Origin: Planomicrobium okeanokoites
GTDB taxonomy: Bacteria > Bacillota > Bacilli > Bacillales_A > Planococcaceae
Assembly (NCBI RefSeq): GCF_003428875.1
Contig: NZ_QQRS01000002.1
Span: 372,001 to 436,000, forward strand
Length of the DNA: 64,000 bases
Direction: 5' to 3'
Below, in pieces: positions 17,004 to 25,312 of the stretch. Below the pieces are notes generated by a model, which did no database searches, was not told where the DNA came from, and was given only the letters and a program-made list of their open reading frames with translations. Within the stretch, counting starts at the first letter, position 1; the number at the start of each line of letters is the position of its first letter. The translations under genes and the position numbers were made by a program.

Positions 17004-17288
17004 TCAAGGCGGTGATCGGAGAAGATCGTCCATAACTTCCATGAGGATCGCGTAGCCGAAGAGCATGCTCGGCGCAAAATTGACGATCAGCGAAAAAATT
17101 CGTATCGCCAGATTTTCTCTGCTGAACATGGAAACGACACTTAATGGAATGCCAAATACAGTAGCTAATAAAAGGAACACAGTCAGGCCATTTAATGTGA
17201 ACAAAATTGAGATTGGCAAAAGAAAAACTACAGCGAGTGCTATATAAAATGAAATTTGGGTAAACATCTTCAGGTTTTTTCTCTTCAT
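17004..17288 (-). CDS. Small hypothetical membrane protein
   Basis: 94 residues with three predicted membrane helices and a basic N-terminus (MKRKNLKM). GAGGTGAG lies about 6 nt before the ATG at 17288. No family recognised. Confidence 0.5.
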   Translation of the reverse strand: MKRKNLKMFTQISFYIALAVVFLLPISILFTLNGLTVFLLLATVFGIPLSVVSMFSRENLAIRIFSLIVNFAPSMLFGYAILMEVMDDLLRSPP

Positions 17289-17410
17289 TACGCTCACCTC
17301 GTTTCATTCACATTATAATACTTTACAGCTTCTATAGCGGCTGCTTTTATATATTGAAACAAAGAGTCGACCAAATTAAAAACACCCTCTACCAGCGGTG
17401 CCTTTTTCCC

Positions 17411-17641
17411 TTACTCAGCTTCCTTCAACTTCTCCTCAACCACGACGAGCCGGTCATTCAGCTCATTGATGCGCTTTTGCAGCATGACTGCATTTTCTTT
17501 TTCCAGTCCCAGTCGCTCATTCGCTCTTTCTTTATCGCGCTTGAAAGCTTTAATGATGAAAAAAATGAGGATTGTCGGAATGCCGAGTATTAGAATCGTC
17601 GCGACAATATCCCCGAAATTTAAGTAAACTGCATCATTCAT
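17411..17641 (-). CDS. Single-pass membrane protein with coiled-coil tail
   Basis: 76 residues: an N-terminal hydrophobic helix (about 9-30), a basic stretch (KAFKRDKER) and a heptad-like C-terminal helix ending KRINELNDRLVVVEEKLKEAE in two parts. AAAGGGG is 6 nt before the ATG. The layout suggests a small membrane-anchored oligomeric protein; function unknown. The 600-bp gene-free stretch to its right holds only array 4 and a hairpin. Confidence 0.6.
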   Translation of the reverse strand: MNDAVYLNFGDIVATILILGIPTILIFFIIKAFKRDKERANERLGLEKENAVMLQKRINELNDRLVVVEEKLKEAE

Positions 17642-17986
17642 TTTCTTTTCCCCTTTGGTTTTATTGTCCTAACTCCAGGAAGAATACCCTTGCTACTTCA
17701 AAATTGTCAGCAAAACGCAATTCCTGATACATTTCAAGTGAATTTTCAGGCGTCAGAAACTAGAAATAGTAGGATGCTTTTTTCTTTGCATTCTTCACTC
17801 AGTTTTCTCTATCACCTTCATGACGAACTAATACATCTGTCAAAGCAGTTAATAAATTCCATCTAATCTTTTACATTATACCAATAATACTCAGATTTTC
17901 TTTTACCTTTTCGGGCTCTTCATAATTGTTTACTTGAAATAAATCAGGAAAGGCTTGGTTGCTCGACTTTTTATGCTGAAATTTGT

Positions 17987-18100
17987 TGATCGCACATATT
18001 CCAGTCTAATCGCCCGCATTTTATTTTAAACGCCCGCAAAATTTTTTAATCGCCCGCAAACGGATTTAATCGCCCGCATTCTGATCTAATCGCCCGCACA
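17987..18100. repeat. Spaced repeat array 4: TAATCGCCCGCA, five units plus one degenerate, period 20
   Basis: CGCCCGCA starts at 18011, 18031, 18051, 18071 and 18091; a degenerate CGCACATA stands exactly one period earlier at 17991. Spacer bases are AT rich. A family hairpin follows 54 bp to the right. Array 5 has a related core (AATCGCACGCA when read in the same array-to-hairpin direction). Confidence 0.88.
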
Positions 18101-18117
18101 TTAACACACTGCTATTT

Positions 18118-18174
18118 CCGTCACGCCCCAAAGCCACCGAAAATCAAAAAGAAGCTTTCCGCTGAGCGAAAAGC
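18118..18174. repeat. Dispersed hairpin module, copy c
   Basis: GCTTTCCGC / GCGAAAAGC (18154-18162, 18166-18174) with one mismatch and a TGA loop. The 35 bp before it contain CCAAAGCC and CAAAAAG blocks in the same order as the complement of 28902-28960. Confidence 0.72.
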
Positions 18175-18246
18175 CTCTGATTCATTTAAAACCTCGAGAT
18201 TTATCTTTATTTTTATCCAAAACAGTTAAATAACAAGTCCATTCCG

Positions 18247-19098
18247 TTACCTCTGCTCCGCCATCTCCAAATTCTTATGGATGTTCACCTGATGCGGGAA
18301 TGGAATTTCGATGCCGTTTGCATCCAGCGCTTCCTTGATGGCTTGGCGTAATTGGCGTTCGACTCCCCATTGTTCGCCGCTCTTCGCTTTGGCGATGATG
18401 CGCAGCGTTACGTCGGATGCGCCGAAAGCTTGGACGCCGATGACATCCGGCCCTTCAACAATCGTTTCGTTGTCGGCCGCAACTCTGTCGCAAGCCGACT
18501 GAATCACTGCAACGGCCTTGTCGATATCCGCATCATACGATACGCCGATGTCCACCAATGCGCGCATATTGCCGCGTGAATGGTTGCTGACCGTGGTGAT
18601 GTCGCGGTTTGGAATATAATTCAACGTTCCATCAAAGCTGCGGATCTGCGTTGTGCGCAATCCGACTGCCTCGACAATACCGTCTATGCTTCCCACCGTC
18701 ACATAATCATTGACGTCAATTTGTTTCTCCAATAGTAAAAAGAATCCGGTGACCACGTCGCTGACAAGCCCTTGAGCCCCGAACCCGATTGCCAGGCCGA
18801 CAATCCCCGCTCCAGCAATCAGACTCGCGACCGACAACCCGAATATGCTGAAGATCGTCGCTACCAGGATAAAGATCAGCACATAGCCAAAAACGTTCTC
18901 CGATAAGCTTTGAAGCGTCAAGGCGCGGCCTTTAGTAACGTCGCCTTTTTTCAGCAGTTTATTGAAAAAGCGGCCGATCACTTTATTGCCGATGGCCCGT
19001 ACAATAAAGAATGCTATCAGGATGCCGATAATCTGAGCTGCAATTACGCCAGCCTCAATGAGCAGCACTTCCCAGTCAATATTCTTATAATCAAACAC
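18247..19098 (-). CDS. Small-conductance mechanosensitive channel (MscS family)
   Basis: About 283 residues: three membrane helices, a Gly/Ala-rich pore helix (SLIAGAGIVGLAIGFGAQGLVSD, here given in parts: SLIAGAG, IGFGAQGLVSDVVTG) and the beta domain (VTVGSIDGIVEAVGLRTTQIR). It opens on membrane tension to release solutes during osmotic downshock. I favour the GTG at 19098 (AAAGG 9 nt upstream, giving MFDYKNIDW); ATGs at 19128 and 19170 are alternatives with poorer sites. Single gene. Confidence 0.9.
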   Translation of the reverse strand: MFDYKNIDWEVLLIEAGVIAAQIIGILIAFFIVRAIGNKVIGRFFNKLLKKGDVTKGRALTLQSLSENVFGYVLIFILVATIFSIFGLSVASLIAGAGIVGLAIGFGAQGLVSDVVTGFFLLLEKQIDVNDYVTVGSIDGIVEAVGLRTTQIRSFDGTLNYIPNRDITTVSNHSRGNMRALVDIGVSYDADIDKAVAVIQSACDRVAADNETIVEGPDVIGVQAFGASDVTLRIIAKAKSGEQWGVERQLRQAIKEALDANGIEIPFPHQVNIHKNLEMAEQR

Positions 19099-19265
19099 AA
19101 AATCAATCCTTTCATTCCTTTTAGACATTACCGTAAACAAAGTTTTGTCAGGTACCTCTATTAGTTCCATGTTCCTTTATAACATAAATCGTTGATGTAT
19201 TTCATTCTAAATGAAAGATCAAAAGCGTATGTTCATTAGAATGGATCACAGTTTTCAAATACAAT

Positions 19266-19312
19266 AAAACCGCCCCAATCGATTCAGCACAGAATCAGAG
19301 GGAGCGGTTTTA
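19266..19312 (-). terminator. Terminator of the ydbS-ydbT operon
   Basis: AAAACCGC / GCGGTTTT outer stem with an inner GATTC/GAATC stem, with T-rich sequence on both sides; it could also act on plus-strand transcripts. Confidence 0.75.
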
Positions 19313-19323
19313 TCTTTACTTTC

Positions 19324-20817
19324 CTATTCCAATTTAACTTTACGCTGGACGAACCATTGCTTAAAGTCGTTGCCCAGTCCATCCGGCACGTCCTGGATCG
19401 AACTGACGTGAATCGGCTTTGCGCGATTGGTGAATCCGAGGCTTCGAACGCCGAAAGCACGCTGCAGCTTGGACTGGCTTACTTCAATTTCCTGAATCCG
19501 CTCGCGGCGGGTGACGAAAGTCGTCGTCGTGAAACCGCCCGTCCGGATCTGGATCGAATCGCCTTCGAGCGCGTAACGCGTAAACAGGTAATCGAATAAG
19601 CGGCTGACGAGGCTGATCGCGAAAAGCACTCCTGCCACCCATAAGAGCGACGGCCTGAAAAACCATAGAGCGACGCCGGCGAAGACCGTCACGTAATACG
19701 GACGCAGCAGCTTCAGCCAAATCGTATTGCGGGGCAGGCGGTTTAAATTGTCCTGCACTGTGTACTGCGGCAGCAACTCCCCAAGCAACGCATAAGCTTC
19801 TTTTGTCTTCATGAATGGATACAGCGAATTGGTTGCGAGTTCATCACCGATACTGAGAGCTTCTGCGCTGATCAGTTTGACTTCGACGATGCCCCAGATG
19901 CGCTTCATGAATGGCTGCTCGATTTGAATCGCCTGGACTTTATTGCGCTGGATGGAAAATGTATGGACCTGCCCGACACCGCGCGTAATGTAAATGCGCT
20001 CACGATCCGCTTCAATCCGGTAATTACCGTAGCGGATCGTAGTGATGATATAACCGATGACCGAAGAAATAAGGATGGCGACAATGAACAGCGGAGCGAG
20101 CAGCCAAAAATGGTCCGCGAAATAAAGGACCGCATTTTCCGCATCGTCTTCAATCGAGAAAAAATCATCGATCTGAAAATACAGAGTCAGCAGAATCGGA
20201 AAGATGGCCAGAAAGCTCAGCGATGTGAATGCGGCGCGCAATGTATCCTTGTTCGTTGAACGAAAGTATTCCAGGCGCTGCGACTTCTCGGACCTTACCG
20301 GCAATGAAGCATCCGTTTCCCCTTCTTCTGATTCAACCGAGGAAGTTTCCGCAGCCGCCCCTTTATCGATGGTTTCTACTATCGCATCGGCTTCCTGTCT
20401 TTTCAAAACCGGAAAGCGCACTGAGGCCTCGTCGTTGGACGTGCCGGTTTCAAGGGTCAGAGACGTCAACTTGAACCAATTATGTATGAAGGAAGTCGAA
20501 GTCTTTTTATTCTGGACGCGGTCGAACGCGATGGTCCGCACTTTCTTTACGAATATACCCTCACGTAAGGTGATGGATTTCCGGTCGAATTCATAGGTAT
20601 GAAGCCGCCAGGACAAAAAGATTTTCCCGATTGTAAATGCGGCTGCTGCGAGAAACGCAATCTTCGCCCAGAAAATCCACCCTGTCGTAACGTCAAAATT
20701 GAAGATGAACAGGAATAAAATAAAGAAAAAACTATTGCGCAGGAATTCAAACAGTTCCACAAGCAGATAGGCCGGATGATAGCGTTTGGCTTCCTGTGTA
20801 TTATTCAAAAGAATCAT
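19324..20817 (-). CDS. ydbT: Bacterial PH-domain membrane protein YdbT
   Basis: 497 residues with three YdbT-type (bPH2) domains, each following a pair of membrane helices: first around FDRKSITLREGIFVKKVRTIAFDRVQNKK (cited in parts: TLREGIFVKK, FDRVQNKK), second around RIYITRGVGQVHTFSIQRNKVQ (TRGVGQ, RNKVQAIQ) and third around IQIRTGGFTTTTFVTRRERIQ (IRTGGF, RRERIQEIE). The first two are linked by an acidic, Ser-rich loop. Its start overlaps the end of ydbS by 17 bp. Known with YdbS; in B. subtilis they affect resistance to some bacteriocins; the molecular role is unclear. Confidence 0.85.
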   Translation of the reverse strand: MILLNNTQEAKRYHPAYLLVELFEFLRNSFFFILFLFIFNFDVTTGWIFWAKIAFLAAAAFTIGKIFLSWRLHTYEFDRKSITLREGIFVKKVRTIAFDRVQNKKTSTSFIHNWFKLTSLTLETGTSNDEASVRFPVLKRQEADAIVETIDKGAAAETSSVESEEGETDASLPVRSEKSQRLEYFRSTNKDTLRAAFTSLSFLAIFPILLTLYFQIDDFFSIEDDAENAVLYFADHFWLLAPLFIVAILISSVIGYIITTIRYGNYRIEADRERIYITRGVGQVHTFSIQRNKVQAIQIEQPFMKRIWGIVEVKLISAEALSIGDELATNSLYPFMKTKEAYALLGELLPQYTVQDNLNRLPRNTIWLKLLRPYYVTVFAGVALWFFRPSLLWVAGVLFAISLVSRLFDYLFTRYALEGDSIQIRTGGFTTTTFVTRRERIQEIEVSQSKLQRAFGVRSLGFTNRAKPIHVSSIQDVPDGLGNDFKQWFVQRKVKLE

Positions 20818-21304
20818 CTTCCTTCACATTGGCATACGAAGCGATCAGTGAACGCAGCTTCAGCGCTTCCTTTTCCGGGATGGCAGGAATCTTATGGCTC
20901 GAAGCAGTCGTTCCGATGTTCAGTGAATATAAGCCTGCTTTTCGCAAAAAAGGTCCCTGGTCAGTCGTGACATATTCGATTTTCGCCATCGGAATGATTT
21001 TATGTTCGACGTTCCAGCGGCCGTGCTTCAGCTGGATGAAATTCTCATCCACATCATAGCGCCAAGTGCGCTGGATAAAAACCGGCTCGATCAAGATACT
21101 GAAAATCGCCGACAGCACCGTGATGCCGATCAGCACATACAGCGTGATATTGACCCAGTTATACCAGTCCCAGTAATGGCTTGCTGTAAGCAGCGCAACA
21201 AATCCCAATAAAAAAGATCCATGGCCGATTGTATTCGTCGTTCGCCAGATCTGGATGATTTTTGTGGAAATCTGCCTTTCTGGCTCCTTCAATATATATT
21301 CCAT
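20801..21304 (-). CDS. ydbS: Bacterial PH-domain protein YdbS
   Basis: 167 residues: two membrane helices (about 30-75) followed by one bPH2 domain (LKHGRWNVEHKIIPMAKIEYV region) ending with a hydrophilic tail. The ATG at 21304 has GAGGTG 5 nt upstream; the GTG inside that site is rejected. It is the first gene of the ydbS-ydbT pair, and the overlap indicates co-translation and probably a complex. Confidence 0.85.
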   Translation of the reverse strand: MEYILKEPERQISTKIIQIWRTTNTIGHGSFLLGFVALLTASHYWDWYNWVNITLYVLIGITVLSAIFSILIEPVFIQRTWRYDVDENFIQLKHGRWNVEHKIIPMAKIEYVTTDQGPFLRKAGLYSLNIGTTASSHKIPAIPEKEALKLRSLIASYANVKEDDSFE

Positions 21305-21389
21305 CTTTTTCACCTCATCTTTATTACGGTTCTGAAGTCGTTAAGTTTCGGAAAATCAAGAGCCTCCGAAGCTCGGACTGACGGTCTCA

Positions 21390-22145
21390 TTATTGGTCTG
21401 CGATAAATAGTTCCCCTCTATGTTCTGCAGCATCCACGACAATCGTTTCACCGTTCTGCAATTGCACTTCTGCAGTATTTCCTGTGTATGCCTCATCAAT
21501 AAAGATAAACACACGTCCACCGGCTTCAGCTGACACGAAATCTCCGTTTTTGGATTCCTGTAAATCATTCCAGCTATACCCTGCCTGTGAATATTCGTAG
21601 ACAGCGATTGATGGATTGCCGTCTATCAGCAAGGCGAAAACCGTCAGCTCACCAACGATCCATTCGTCCTGTTTTGTGATTTCGACCCTTTTACTGTCGA
21701 GTGAGTATTCCTCATGGTAGCTAAAAGCGAGCTTCTTCCATAAGTCCTGCTGTGATGGAAAGCCGCCATCTTCCCAGTAGCTTGTCTGGACGACATTACC
21801 GTCATCTTCCACATGTAATGTAACACCGAAGTCAGGCGTTAATTTATCATTAATGTCAAATGTACCAACATAATAGCCGGGTTCATACCGCTCCGGCCTG
21901 ACAGTAAATTGTCGGTCCGGATAATTGCTGTCCAAGTATTCCATGATTTGCTCATATTTCACGGCATGGGTGTCCGCTTTTAAAGTTGGAAGGTAGAAAT
22001 AATAGCCCATATATCCGGTGATCAACACAGCAGTTATGAGCATCGCCCATTTTTTCCTCTTTCTGAATATGTACCAGGCGGCTGCGATTACAAACAGCAA
22101 TACTAAGCCGAGTAGAAGGGAGTCTATGGATTCTTTCAGTTGCAT
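21390..22145 (-). CDS. Hypothetical membrane-anchored protein
   Basis: 251 residues with two N-terminal membrane helices (about 8-25 and 33-52) and a large extracytoplasmic domain rich in Tyr, Asp and Glu (DFGVTLHVEDDGNVV, SYWEDGGFPS). The arrangement resembles sensor or PepSY-like accessory proteins, but I cannot name the family. AGGGGGA precedes the ATG by 7 nt. Monocistronic, 76 bp before ydbS. Confidence 0.6.
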   Translation of the reverse strand: MQLKESIDSLLLGLVLLFVIAAAWYIFRKRKKWAMLITAVLITGYMGYYFYLPTLKADTHAVKYEQIMEYLDSNYPDRQFTVRPERYEPGYYVGTFDINDKLTPDFGVTLHVEDDGNVVQTSYWEDGGFPSQQDLWKKLAFSYHEEYSLDSKRVEITKQDEWIVGELTVFALLIDGNPSIAVYEYSQAGYSWNDLQESKNGDFVSAEAGGRVFIFIDEAYTGNTAEVQLQNGETIVVDAAEHRGELFIADQ

Positions 22146-22298
22146 GGAAGGTCCCCCTTCAATCCAATTTTATGTAAACGGTCTTTCTTCGATGATACGC
22201 TAAACAGAACTTTCTTAATAGGCGATGTGATAAAGTAAAAATAATCTTGTTATCAGGATCGTTTCTGCTGCATATCAACTAATGAATGGACGGATCAT

Positions 22299-22631
22299 AT
22301 GAAAAAGAGATCATTTCAAAAACCAGTTCTAATCCTCACTTACCTCCTGGGAATACTCATCAGTCTCAGCAGCTCTGTTTCGCCGTTCACTGGCAATACA
22401 GGCCTCAACACCCAAAAGATTGATAAGAACGTAGAGAAACTGAAGGAGTCTTCCTGGTTTGTTAATTTGTATGAAGATGAAAGGTATAGGCGCTCTTTCT
22501 TTGCCAATAAAAAAATTCGTTCGTATCTGCAAAGTTCATTGAGAGTGAATCACTTAATCAAGAACGAAAAAGCCCAAAAAAGTTTTATCTCCCTATTGGA
22601 AAAGCAGGCGCAGCTGCGGGAAAAAAGTTGA
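22299..22631 (+). CDS. Hypothetical small exported or membrane-anchored protein
   Basis: 110 residues with an N-terminal hydrophobic segment (about 8-28, LILTYLLGILISLSSSV) and a basic, helical remainder. The upstream GGACGGATCAT is a weak ribosome binding site. No family recognised; supported mainly by the signal-like N-terminus and lack of a competing gene. Confidence 0.4.
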   Translation: MKKRSFQKPVLILTYLLGILISLSSSVSPFTGNTGLNTQKIDKNVEKLKESSWFVNLYEDERYRRSFFANKKIRSYLQSSLRVNHLIKNEKAQKSFISLLEKQAQLREKS

Positions 22632-22686
22632 TTTACCAGGATGGATTCCCTGTTTACTCACCGTCATACGTACATAATATAAAGCT

Positions 22687-23709
22687 TTATTCATTCCGCG
22701 CCTTTAATAATTGAAAAGATGTAAGATGTGTCAGCGAAACATCTTCTTCTTTCACAGCCTTTTCCATCTGTACCGGCTGCTCCGATGCCAACAGGTGCTC
22801 CAGACTGTCGAGCATCCCTTTCGCTGCTAAAATTAGCAGCGTAATCAATCCGATCGGTATAAAAGCGATCCACGGATAAGAGGTCCAAAGATAATCCCAC
22901 CACATGCCCAGCGTGCCCGCCCATTCGCTGGACAGCGAAACGGCAGCTCGATTGCCAAACAGGTTCTCCTTAAAAACAACTCCGCCGATAAAGATGCTCA
23001 ATATGCCAAGATGTGACATGAGGATCAGGCTCTGGATAAACTCGCGGATTAGAATAATCCACAGCTGCGGAACCAGAAACGGACGGATGTGTTTTGTAAT
23101 GATGCGCCATTTTCCTGCTCCTAATGTACGCGAGCAAGCGATAAACTCTTTGTTATAGATCAATTCCACTTCATTCGCGATGAGCACTGAATTTATTGGT
23201 ATAAAAATCAGCGACAGCACTGCGACATAAATAATGATTTGAATACCAGAAGGCGGCGCACCTTCTTCAAAAAGAATCCCTCTCAAACTCACCCAGTTCA
23301 ATAAAAGAAATGCCAATAGCGTAATCGGAAAATAAGTCAGAGAATCAGCGATTGATTTCAATGGACGTTTTATTCCTTTCAAATAAAGCTGGATAAAGAC
23401 TCCGATGAAAATTGCGGGCACAACACGCAATAACGAAATCAGAAAAGCGGCCCCGATTGTATACTTGGCACCAACCAGCATGACTGCCGCAATGTCCCGC
23501 CCAAATTCATCGGTTCCTAAAGGCGGATAAACAATTCCGCTGTAAGGGGCATGCAGCGGCCGGCCATTGTCATCATAAAGTAAGGGAGATGACGGGATCT
23601 GGTCATTGAAAAAGATGAAATAGAACAAACTTGCCAGGAAAGTGCCGCCGATCAACACTGCCCCGAACAAAAATAATTTGTATTTGATTAATTGCCTGAT
23701 CATTGCCAT
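22687..23709 (-). CDS. ABC transporter permease, OppC/DppC-like
   Basis: 340 residues with an N-terminal helix, a large outer loop containing GTDEFGRD (typical of OppC/DppC permeases) and a transmembrane domain with an EAA-like loop (ACSRTLGAGKWRIITKHIRPFL, in parts: SRTLGAGKWRI). It starts 4 bp after the OppB-like permease gene and ends without ATPase or binding-protein genes nearby. Substrate, presumably a peptide or metal chelate, cannot be told. Confidence 0.78.
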   Translation of the reverse strand: MAMIRQLIKYKLFLFGAVLIGGTFLASLFYFIFFNDQIPSSPLLYDDNGRPLHAPYSGIVYPPLGTDEFGRDIAAVMLVGAKYTIGAAFLISLLRVVPAIFIGVFIQLYLKGIKRPLKSIADSLTYFPITLLAFLLLNWVSLRGILFEEGAPPSGIQIIIYVAVLSLIFIPINSVLIANEVELIYNKEFIACSRTLGAGKWRIITKHIRPFLVPQLWIILIREFIQSLILMSHLGILSIFIGGVVFKENLFGNRAAVSLSSEWAGTLGMWWDYLWTSYPWIAFIPIGLITLLILAAKGMLDSLEHLLASEQPVQMEKAVKEEDVSLTHLTSFQLLKARNE

Positions 23710-23713
23710 GCCT

Positions 23714-24580
23714 TCACCACTCCAATCTCTGGCCAGTTGTTTTCCCGATTAACAGCGTGACTAGGGCATACAGCAGAAAAATCGGCAGATAAAACAGGAT
23801 GAGCGTGAACGCGATGACATTCGGCTCGGGGTACGTAATGATAAAAGTAAAGATGCCGTTGATATTGAAAATCTGTTCGAAAATGACCATTGAAGACAAC
23901 AACAGCAATAGAATGGACTTGCTGTGGCTGAAGATGCTGGGTATGATATTCCGCAAGATATGGCGAAAAAAGAGCATGGACTTCGAAATTCCTTTGCCTT
24001 TTGCCAGATTCACATACGGTTTTTCCAATTCATCTTTGACCAGGAAAAGGATCACTTTATAAACCATTAATGATGGAATCAGCGCCAATGCCAAAACAGG
24101 CAGCATATAGGATTTATTCTGCCCGGTCGATGCAACCGGAAACAGCAATGTCCCCGTCTGCTTAAAATAGAAAAGAACCGCAAACTGAATGACGATGATA
24201 ATAAACAAATCCGGCAGCGCCTCTAAAAGAGAAACGGTTTTCGAAACGGAATTAAACCGGTTTTCAGGAAGAAATGCAGTAATATAAGCCAACAAGATGC
24301 CTGCCCCTAAGGCAAGCAGGAATGCTGAAAGAAAAATCATCAAAGAATAGAAGTAATGATCCCAGAATTGCAGGAATATCGTATATTCCTTGCCATTCGG
24401 CCCGATTATGGAAAGCTCATCCGGCGATACAAATGATTCAAGAATGCCTATGACATTAGACACGAAAAGTCCGATATCCAAGTGAAATCCGTCAGTAAAT
24501 AACCCAACGAACGCGCTTAAGAAAATCAATCCGAGCGCAACATAAAAAAACCTTAAAAATATGTCAAAACTTGCCGCCAT
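23714..24580 (-). CDS. ABC transporter permease, OppB-like
   Basis: 288 residues with about six membrane helices and an EAA-type cytoplasmic loop (NLAKGKGISKSMLFFRHILRN, in parts: AKGKGISKSMLFFRHI). Similar in layout to OppB/DppB but diverged. It is the first gene of a two-permease operon; AGGGGGGTGG precedes the ATG. The missing ATPase and solute-binding protein must be supplied from elsewhere. Confidence 0.72.
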   Translation of the reverse strand: MAASFDIFLRFFYVALGLIFLSAFVGLFTDGFHLDIGLFVSNVIGILESFVSPDELSIIGPNGKEYTIFLQFWDHYFYSLMIFLSAFLLALGAGILLAYITAFLPENRFNSVSKTVSLLEALPDLFIIIVIQFAVLFYFKQTGTLLFPVASTGQNKSYMLPVLALALIPSLMVYKVILFLVKDELEKPYVNLAKGKGISKSMLFFRHILRNIIPSIFSHSKSILLLLLSSMVIFEQIFNINGIFTFIITYPEPNVIAFTLILFYLPIFLLYALVTLLIGKTTGQRLEW

Positions 24581-24703
24581 CTTTCCACCCCCTTAAAGCT
24601 ATATAAAGTTTTAGAATAGTTAACTAAATTATATACTAAAAATTGGTAAATAAACCGGCTTTTGCAAAACTTTGAAACCAATAATTCAATGGCATAAAAA
24701 AGA

Positions 24704-24727
24704 AGCATTGATTGTGCCTTCAATGCT
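24704..24727 (-). terminator. Terminator overlapping the end of the 24720-25184 gene
   Basis: AGCATTGA / TCAATGCT stem; on the minus strand followed by TCTTTTTT. Confidence 0.75.
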
Positions 24728-25184
24728 CCATTTTTTCATTGGCAAGGATTATATCCGATAACTTCTTCTTAATATCCGGTGTAACCGCATAAACCGTGTG
24801 GGTGGCTTTCGAATCCATCAGCGAAGCCATTTCCCCTTCGCCGCCAAGCCACATATTCAAATAATGCTTCTCTCCATCTTTCATGACCAGTGTCAGATAG
24901 AAGTCCGGGTCGCTCATATTCACAAGACCAGGTTCTTTTTCAGCACTTGAAAACAGATTGCGAAAAAGCTCCAGCTCAACCGCTTCAACATAAACAACAG
25001 GCTCGAACCCTTTTACTTCAGACAGTTCGACTTGTGCGATTTCGCCCTCTGCCAATAATCCTTCCCTTTCAACTTCAGTCTTATTCTCCACTTCTCCAGC
25101 CATTACCGTTTCTTGTTCAGGCTGGCGTCCGAAGAGAACGATTGCTGTCAACGCGAATAAAAATAAGATTACAGCTCTTTTCAT
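24720..25184 (-). CDS. Hypothetical exported protein, possibly YhfM-like
   Basis: 154 residues with an N-terminal hydrophobic signal (MKRAVILFLFALTAIVLFG) without a lipobox Cys, then a compact domain with DPDFYLTLVMKDGEKHYLNMW, shown in parts as DPDFYLTL and KHYLNMWLG. The pattern recalls small YhfM-type domains of Bacillales, but I am not certain. GGAGG lies before the ATG. Monocistronic with its own terminator. Confidence 0.6.
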   Translation of the reverse strand: MKRAVILFLFALTAIVLFGRQPEQETVMAGEVENKTEVEREGLLAEGEIAQVELSEVKGFEPVVYVEAVELELFRNLFSSAEKEPGLVNMSDPDFYLTLVMKDGEKHYLNMWLGGEGEMASLMDSKATHTVYAVTPDIKKKLSDIILANEKMEH

Positions 25185-25265
25185 TTATGCCGCCTCCATT
25201 ATTTCTTATTATTCCCAGTAGACGGAAGTTTCGGTCTAAAGTTACACCAGCACATCAATTCAAAA

Positions 25266-25309
25266 ACACCCGACAACGGAGGTTACAAAACCTTTCGAAG
25301 TCGGGTGTG
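25266..25309 (-). terminator. Terminator after the first sigma/anti-sigma operon
   Basis: CACCCGAC / GTCGGGTG stem with an inner AGGTT/AACCT pairing and T-rich tail on the minus strand. Confidence 0.75.
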
Positions 25310-25312
25310 ATT

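Noticed and set aside
17987-18100. CRISPR array (also considered for the other seven arrays)
   Set aside because: Units are 20-21 bp in total with 8-13 bp cores; CRISPR repeats are longer with 25-40 bp spacers, and no cas genes are present.
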